A DNA stretch of 10,288 nucleotides from an uncultured Acidimicrobiaceae bacterium (GTDB lineage: Bacteria; Actinomycetota; Acidimicrobiia; Spongiisociales; UBA5794), in assembly GCA_947258635.1 (NCBI GenBank), contig CAMYJM010000055.1, positions 1 to 10,288 on the forward strand. Direction: 5' to 3'. Below, piece after piece: positions 6,542 through 10,288 of the stretch. How positions within the stretch are numbered: the stretch's first letter is position 1; every line of letters starts with the position of its first letter. The translations under genes were made by a program, and so were the position numbers. A model generated the notes under the pieces. The model worked only from the letters and a program-made list of their open reading frames with translations, was not told the origin of the DNA and did no database searches.

Positions 6542-6684
6542 AGCGCCTACTCCACATTCTTGGTTCCGTCCGGTGGAGTTGACGCAGGACTTGCATGGTC
6601 CGTTCGAGCTTTGCTTCGGCCTTTCCTACGCACATCCCGCGGGCGTTCTATGCCCTGACGGTTCGAAATGCGAGGAAAGCATTC

Positions 6685-6939
6685 ATGTCAACCAACATCT
6701 ACGTGGGAAATCTCACGTTCGAGACCAACTCCGGCGACTTGCAGAGCCTGTTTAGTCAGCACGGTGAGGTGAAGTCCGCCAATGTGATCACCGATCGCGA
6801 CTCCGGCCGTTCGCGCGGCTTCGGATTCGTCGAGATGGGCTCCGCTGAGGCTGCCAAGGCAGCAATCGACGCGCTGAATGGCAAGAGCGTCGACGGCCGG
6901 GATCTGACGGTCAACGTCGCCAAGGAGCGCTCACGCTGA
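6685..6939 (+). CDS. Single-RRM RNA-binding protein
   Basis: An 84-residue protein made almost entirely of one RNA recognition motif. RNP2 is I5-Y-V-G-N-L10 and RNP1 is R44-G-F-G-F-V-E-M51, so the aromatic residues that stack on RNA are present. The domain runs from about 4 to 80 with a short basic tail. Such small bacterial RRM proteins (Rbp type) bind single-stranded RNA and are often cold-induced. GAGGA (6672-6676) lies 8 nt before the ATG at 6685; a longer reading from 6595 has no such site and would add residues outside the RRM fold. The stop overlaps the start of the small Cys-rich frame downstream, and AAGGAG within its last codons would serve that gene. Confidence 0.92.
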   Translation: MSTNIYVGNLTFETNSGDLQSLFSQHGEVKSANVITDRDSGRSRGFGFVEMGSAEAAKAAIDALNGKSVDGRDLTVNVAKERSR

Positions 6940-7073
6940 GTAAGGCGCAGGGTCGCCCGGCGGACGGCAACCGGCAGCGGTGTTTTGGCTGTGGTCATCC
7001 CCGCCGCGAGCACCGCTCGATAGGTTGCACGGTGCCGAAGTGCCCGTGTCAGACTCACGTACCCGTGAGGTAG
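6936..7073 (+). CDS. Cys/His-rich microprotein, probable zinc-binding
   Basis: A 45-codon frame starting at CTG 6936, which overlaps the RRM stop as CTGA. AAGGAG (6922-6927) lies 8 nt upstream, an excellent ribosome site. Residues 16-21 read C-F-G-C-G-H and residues 31-38 read C-T-V-P-K-C-P-C, with further His at 26 and 41: a CxxCxH...C-x4-C-x-C pattern typical of small zinc ribbons or knuckles. About 70% of third codon positions are G or C. The TAG at 7071 is followed 9 bp later by the terminator, so the frame fills the space between RRM and terminator. CTG starts are rare; a C-terminal extension of the RRM by -1 frameshift is the alternative, but no slippery site is seen. A role in RNA binding alongside the RRM protein is inference. 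Confidence 0.6.
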   Translation: MSKAQGRPADGNRQRCFGCGHPRREHRSIGCTVPKCPCQTHVPVR

Positions 7074-7082
7074 ACGACATCC

Positions 7083-7113
7083 GATCCCGCGGCTCTATCT
7101 GAGCCGCGGGATC
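7083..7113 (+). terminator. Hairpin terminator after the RRM/microprotein unit
   Basis: A perfect 13-bp stem GATCCCGCGGCTC (7083-7095), loop TATCT, and its complement (7101-7113), followed by TTCGCGTT. The T-tract is weak, as is common for actinobacterial terminators. It stands 9 bp after the microprotein stop and so marks the end of that transcript. Confidence 0.75.
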
Positions 7114-7220
7114 TTCGCGTTCGGGGCTCAAAGGGCGACGCCTTCAAGCATGGGTGAAGTCAACCCGTCCCGCCTTCCAGGTCGTTTCTACACCCAGCGA
7201 CACACAATGAGTGGGGTCGT

Positions 7221-7249
7221 CGCCTGTCGCTGGTTGCGAGTAACAGGCG
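7221..7249 (+). repeat. Imperfect hairpin in the scar
   Basis: CGCCTGT (7221-7227) pairs with ACAGGCG (7243-7249). Inside, CGC (7228-7230) pairs with GCG (7236-7238) around TGGTT, leaving a 4-nt bulge. It has no T-tract and no gene nearby that it clearly serves. It could be a structured remnant or coincidence. Confidence 0.3.
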
Positions 7250-7317
7250 CTCGAGACCGCACCGGATAACGCGCGCGGGTGGGCACTCGATATGGCTTCC
7301 GGGTGGCGAGTGATCTT

Positions 7318-7470
7318 CGCCCGAAGGGGTTGGCCACCGTTACCGGCGAGGACCGCCTCCGCCTGCGCGCACGCACGGAGCTGACCGATCGTGAGCACCC
7401 GACCTGGCGGGGCCTCGCGCCGGCGCAACGCGATCGAGGGCGGGCCACGCTCGCGCTCCTGACCCGGTGA
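7318..7470 (+). pseudogene. Decayed second copy of the nucleotidyltransferase toxin gene
   Basis: Positions 7318-7350 match toxin-gene positions 2905-2937 with 4 differences in 33, and read SPEGVGHRYRR against TPEGLAHRYRR. The next base matches position 3246, so 308 bp (2938-3245) are missing. 308 is not a multiple of three, and the remaining 3' part, ending ALLTR and stop at 7468-7470, is out of frame with the first part. A further frame break lies just upstream of 7318. The catalytic Gly-Gly and Asp pair are absent and no antitoxin copy is seen. An apparent open frame at 7279-7470 merely crosses the join. Confidence 0.82.
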
Positions 7471-7521
7471 CATCGAATCTCGCACGGAAGACACGACCGG
7501 CGACGGATTAGCCACATATCC
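7351..7521 (+). repeat. Long repeat, copy 2: toxin 3' end and flank
   Basis: Gap-free partner of 3246-3416, about 89% identical over 171 bp. The identity runs through the toxin stop codon into non-coding flank. Confidence 0.88.
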
Positions 7522-7523
7522 GG

Positions 7524-7635
7524 TTCTGGGGGAGCGACGGCGAGGTTCTTGGGCGGCCGCGTTCTTGATGGTGTCGTTTGTGTGAGGGTGCTGTCGGTTG
7601 CGCGGCGAAAGTTCGATCCCAGTAGCGCCCACCGG
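7524..7635 (+). repeat. Flank repeat, copy 2
   Basis: Partner of 3723-3836, ending in the third tRNA-like end and CCGG. Here it lies 2 bp after the toxin-end repeat, without the 306 bp found between the two blocks in copy 1. Confidence 0.8.
7606..7632 (+). repeat. tRNA-end repeat C (att-like)
   Basis: Matches repeats A and B in the T-loop, T-stem strand and acceptor strand; only the first bases differ (CGAAAG instead of AGAAGG). There is no anticodon arm upstream. It lies 28 bp beyond the stop of the minus-strand signal peptidase gene. Confidence 0.65.
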
Positions 7636-7660
7636 GGGAAGACGCTAGGGCCAATACCGT

Positions 7661-9025
7661 TCACGCACCCCGTAGCCAGAGCGCGAGCCGGCCCACTTCC
7701 GGGATGAGGAACACCACTTTGCCGTCCACCTTGACTGCGGCGACAGGTGGATCCGGGCGGGCAACGTTGTCGCCCTTCGTGGTGAAGACGCGTCCGGTCG
7801 GCGTTTCGTCGATTGCGATGATCCGGTGCACGATGTCGATGCCTCCGCTCCGCACCCGGACGACGTCATTCACCTGAAGCGTGTCGGTGTCGACGGCTTC
7901 GCGGATAATGGCAATGTCGCCGCGCTCGTACGCGGGCTCCATCGAGATCCCCGACACGATCGAGGGCCGCACCCCGAAGGCGCCGGTGAGGAACAGGAGC
8001 AACAGGATCGACACGACCGCCGTGCCGGCGAGCCCTACCCAGCGACGCGGTGCGCTGTCTTCCTCGGAGACTGCTTCCGACTCGTCACTGCGACCTGACT
8101 CAACATCGACCCAGAATCCACGGCGCTCCGCCTCGACCGTGTCGGCATAGATGTTGCGGGCGAGGGTCGCGGCGATCGCCGGAGTGGCGACACCGGCGAC
8201 CAGCAACGCGAGCCAGCCGAGGTCGGGGAGCACAGGGGAGAACCATTCGAACGAAAGCAATACGAACCGGTACCCGAAGGACGGACCGAGGCCGCCAACG
8301 TGGACGAGCCACGTTGCGAGTGCGCTCAGTGCAAGTGCCGGAAGCCAGCGACCGCCGACGATGCGTACGAATCTGTCTGCCTCGCCGATCAACGTCCATT
8401 GCGACGCCGGCACGCTGATTGCGAAGAACAACACGGTGGTAGCAGCGAAGGCGATGAGTTCGTCGTGGCGTCGCCAAGTCTCGTAGAGGAACCCGCGCGC
8501 CGTCTCGATGCCGAGGAGCAGGGTCACGATGTAGAGACCGTTCCTCGGGTAGTTGAGAAGGCTCCTCGCCACCGGAGAGTCACCCATCCCGAGCACCAGT
8601 CCGGCCATGACGAGGATGCCAACGTGGAAAAGGCCGACGAAGACGGCGATGCCCGTGAACAGCCTGCTGAACGGAGGGCGGTCGGCGAGCCGGCGCCAGC
8701 TCCAGTAGGCAATTACGCCGAGCCCAGCCCAAATAACCGGCTGCAACACGTAGAAGTTGAAGCCGGGCACGGTGCTGAAGACGCGAGAGAAGAACCACCC
8801 TGTCAGCCAGTACGAAACGGCAAGGTAGGCAAGCACCGCACCCGTTGCCCGCAACGACTCAGCCCCTGAGTGAGTTCGTTGCGGATTGCGAATGAGGTTG
8901 ATGTATCGATGGGCTCGCTGTCGCAACACGCCAGCCGACGGTGTATCCGGTGGCGAGTCCGCCGAGTCGGACACTTCGGGAACGGGGGCTTCCGTCACAG
9001 AGGCCAAGTTAACGTTCGACCGCAT
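7661..9025 (-). CDS. Polytopic membrane protein fused to SipW/archaeal-type signal peptidase I
   Basis: A 454-residue protein. An acidic cytosolic N-terminus (1-60) is followed by about seven hydrophobic segments (about 62-290), a charged loop, a membrane segment at about 331-351, and a periplasmic-side S26 peptidase domain (355-440). The catalytic Ser361 is in S-G-I-S-M-E-P; His400 in I-V-H-R-I-I replaces the Lys of the classical bacterial enzyme, as in SipW, archaeal and ER peptidases; T-K-G-D419-N with D425 follows. A C-terminal hydrophobic stretch closes the protein. SipW enzymes are usually under 200 residues, so the large membrane domain is unusual. The ATG at 9025 was chosen for GGAGG 7 nt upstream; the longer frame from 9097 lies inside the preceding gene. 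It overlaps the DUF11 gene by 17 bp, which suggests that protein is its substrate. Confidence 0.85.
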   Translation of the reverse strand: MRSNVNLASVTEAPVPEVSDSADSPPDTPSAGVLRQRAHRYINLIRNPQRTHSGAESLRATGAVLAYLAVSYWLTGWFFSRVFSTVPGFNFYVLQPVIWAGLGVIAYWSWRRLADRPPFSRLFTGIAVFVGLFHVGILVMAGLVLGMGDSPVARSLLNYPRNGLYIVTLLLGIETARGFLYETWRRHDELIAFAATTVLFFAISVPASQWTLIGEADRFVRIVGGRWLPALALSALATWLVHVGGLGPSFGYRFVLLSFEWFSPVLPDLGWLALLVAGVATPAIAATLARNIYADTVEAERRGFWVDVESGRSDESEAVSEEDSAPRRWVGLAGTAVVSILLLLFLTGAFGVRPSIVSGISMEPAYERGDIAIIREAVDTDTLQVNDVVRVRSGGIDIVHRIIAIDETPTGRVFTTKGDNVARPDPPVAAVKVDGKVVFLIPEVGRLALWLRGA

Positions 9026-10288
9026 CCGGCTGCCTCCGAACGAGCTGGAGTGCCGCGACAAGCAATAGCGCCGCGAGAGTGGCGGCGGCAGCCGCACCGC
9101 CGTCGGCTGCCGGCAGCGTCCAGCTCACCAGCAGGGATACGTAGTCGTCCTCGCCGCGGGCATGGTTGCCCGGCGTCGAGTCGGCGTCGAGTGCGCCCGC
9201 GTCCATGACCTCGGCGGTAACCGTGTGCGTGCCCGCTCGAGCGACGCTGACTACCACGCCGAGCGTCAGCTCATCCCCAGCGCCGAGATGGGGGACGAGC
9301 CACGTGCCGTCGGCACCTACTTCGGTCCCTCGAGGCGCCGCAATCTGTCGCGCCATTACGCCTGTTGGGAACGTCGTCGCCACGGCGACCGCGGCGGCAT
9401 CGGCCTCGCCCTCGTTGTTGAGCGTGAGCGTGACCGCCATGTGGCCGCTATCCGGCCCCATCGGGCGTGCGGAGGCGGAGAGCGTGAGATCGGCGCCGCT
9501 CGAGTGACCACCGGTTGTCGGGTCGTTGCAGGTATGCGAGAGCACAAGCCCCACACGGGTGGCGGCCCCGCCGGAGAATTGCACGTAGGACCCCTGCACC
9601 GTGTCGGCGCTCGCCGTATATACGAAAAAGTGTTGGTTGTTCCGGTGAACCGCCGTCGGGTCCACCGGTCCCACTGTGCCCGCCGTCACGAACTCGGCTG
9701 TCAGCTCGCCGGTGCCGAGCCCTCTGGACTTGTTGGCCACGAAATGCCACGCGAACGGTCGCGCCTCGGTCCAGCCAGGTCCGCAATCGCCCGGGTTGCC
9801 GTCGAAGAAGAACGTGCAGAGGCCGGAGTTGTTGACGAGGACGGCACCGTCGGGGATATCGCCCGGGTCGAGCGGCTCGCACTCCTCGGGATCCTCGCCG
9901 GTGATGGCCAGCATGATGGATAGCTCGAGCACCGCGTCCTCGGGGGCGGACTGCTCAATGCGGACGGCGTAGGTTCCGGTCGCAGATGCGCCGGGCCCGA
10001 GGATGCTCGGGATCGGCGGGCTCGTGAGGTCCGTGACCGTCAGCCCCTCGTCAAAGATGATTACGGCCGGGGCTACGGAGCCCGGAACGCCGGTCAGGTT
10101 GGTGAACGTCACGACGAAGGTGCAGACATATCCCGGGTAGCCGTTGTCGAGGGCCACGTCGACGAATCCGGCGTCGGCGGCCCGGGCGGCGGCGGTACAC
10201 CGGGCGACATCCTTGTCGTAGCGGGGAGGATCGGTGCCCTCGGCGGCCGGGTCATCGGAGCTCCTTGTGCCGTGGGCGTCGAAGAGTC
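9009..10288 (-). CDS. Secreted DUF11-containing surface protein, C-terminally anchored (5' end outside window)
   Basis: The reading frame is open to the window edge, so the start and any signal peptide are missing; 425 residues are visible. They begin with a segment containing ARCTAAARAADAGFVDV, then D-N-G-Y-P-G-Y at 47-53 opening an Ig-like beta domain of the kind found in SipW-dependent (TasA/camelysin-like) and DUF11 proteins. A second beta region contains WHFVANKS and LSHTC with several Cys. A clear DUF11 domain lies at about 265-375, ending DADSTPGN. The tail is L-P-A-A-D-G-G, a hydrophobic stretch of about 19 residues, then Arg-Arg. It precedes and overlaps the signal peptidase gene. 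A cell-surface or matrix role is inferred; it could also be a plain membrane-anchored adhesin-like protein. Confidence 0.8.
   Translation of the reverse strand, partial: LFDAHGTRSSDDPAAEGTDPPRYDKDVARCTAAARAADAGFVDVALDNGYPGYVCTFVVTFTNLTGVPGSVAPAVIIFDEGLTVTDLTSPPIPSILGPGASATGTYAVRIEQSAPEDAVLELSIMLAITGEDPEECEPLDPGDIPDGAVLVNNSGLCTFFFDGNPGDCGPGWTEARPFAWHFVANKSRGLGTGELTAEFVTAGTVGPVDPTAVHRNNQHFFVYTASADTVQGSYVQFSGGAATRVGLVLSHTCNDPTTGGHSSGADLTLSASARPMGPDSGHMAVTLTLNNEGEADAAAVAVATTFPTGVMARQIAAPRGTEVGADGTWLVPHLGAGDELTLGVVVSVARAGTHTVTAEVMDAGALDADSTPGNHARGEDDYVSLLVSWTLPAADGGAAAAATLAALLLVAALQLVRRQPDAVER

Larger units (their letters stand above)
6086..6684. other. Intergenic region and leader of the RNA-binding protein gene
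   Basis: No gene is supported. After the transporter stop there is a short GC-rich inverted repeat (GGCC at 6101-6104 and 6109-6112, then TTT) that could be a weak terminator. From about 6115 to 6480 nothing was recognised. From 6484 a promoter-like pair, a hairpin and about 165 nt of leader precede the RRM gene. A minus-strand open frame at 6067-6501 has no coding signature. Confidence 0.55.
7114..7660. other. Gene-free scar region with decayed toxin copy
   Basis: From 7114 to about 7290 nothing was recognised apart from an imperfect hairpin at 7221-7249. From 7318 to 7635 the stretch is a deleted copy of the region 2905-3836: toxin fragments, the toxin-end repeat, the flank repeat and a tRNA-like end. 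From 7636 to 7660 is plain sequence before the 3' end of the minus-strand operon. Confidence 0.7.

Noticed and set aside
6595..6684. GTG start extending the RRM protein by 30 residues
   Set aside because: No ribosome site, and the extra residues precede RNP2 outside the domain; GAGGA before 6685 is clear.
6685..7073. RRM plus Cys-rich segment as one protein by -1 frameshift
   Set aside because: No slippery heptamer near the RRM stop, while AAGGAG is well placed for re-initiation at CTG 6936; kept only as an alternative.
9026..9097. Longer start for the signal peptidase protein
   Set aside because: It would extend further into the DUF11 gene with Arg/Ser-rich residues; GGAGG 7 nt before the ATG at 9025 settles the start.
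1..10288. CRISPR array, rRNA, complete tRNA, insertion sequence or integrase
   Set aside because: No regularly spaced repeats, no complete cloverleaf and no transposase or recombinase motif were found on either strand.

Overview
The window is GC-rich, uses GTG starts, has many 4-bp gene overlaps, and shows at least one leaderless-type promoter. The HTH/nucleotidyltransferase pair, the lipoprotein/MFS pair and a DUF11 protein with an archaeal-type signal peptidase together suggest a high-GC actinobacterium, perhaps Acidimicrobiia-like. The phylum is an inference, because no rRNA or other marker gene is present.

Left part (170-3365). A lipid-anchored serine hydrolase of the beta-lactamase/class C family is followed by a two-gene module: an HTH protein (1963-2622) and an AbiEii-like nucleotidyltransferase (2619-3365), overlapping by ATGA. 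This is best read as a toxin-antitoxin module. It is preceded by a perfect 16-bp inverted repeat in which a TTGACA/TATAGT promoter is embedded.

Scar regions (3366-4061 and 7114-7660). Two gene-free stretches carry diverged copies of the same material: the 3' end of the toxin gene, its downstream flank, and a block matching the T-loop and acceptor end of a tRNA. The block occurs three times (3639, 3807, 7606). One copy is attached to the anticodon arm of a tRNA-Val(GAC), but no 5' half is present. The second toxin copy has lost 308 bp and is frameshifted. This looks like old integration ends stacked at a tRNA-Val 3' end. No integrase is in the window. A short response-regulator relic also lies in the first scar.

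Middle part (4062-7113). A lipoprotein gene overlaps an MFS-type transporter gene by GTGA. After a 599-bp gap comes a single-RRM RNA-binding protein with a long leader. Its stop overlaps a 45-codon Cys/His-rich reading frame that starts at CTG behind a good Shine-Dalgarno site. A 13-bp hairpin terminator closes the unit.

Right part (7661-10288, minus strand). A secreted, C-terminally anchored DUF11 protein (5' end beyond the window) overlaps by 17 bp a 454-residue protein that joins a polytopic membrane domain to a SipW/archaeal-type signal peptidase. The order suggests a dedicated peptidase made with its substrate. The 3' end of this operon lies 28 bp from the third tRNA-like repeat.
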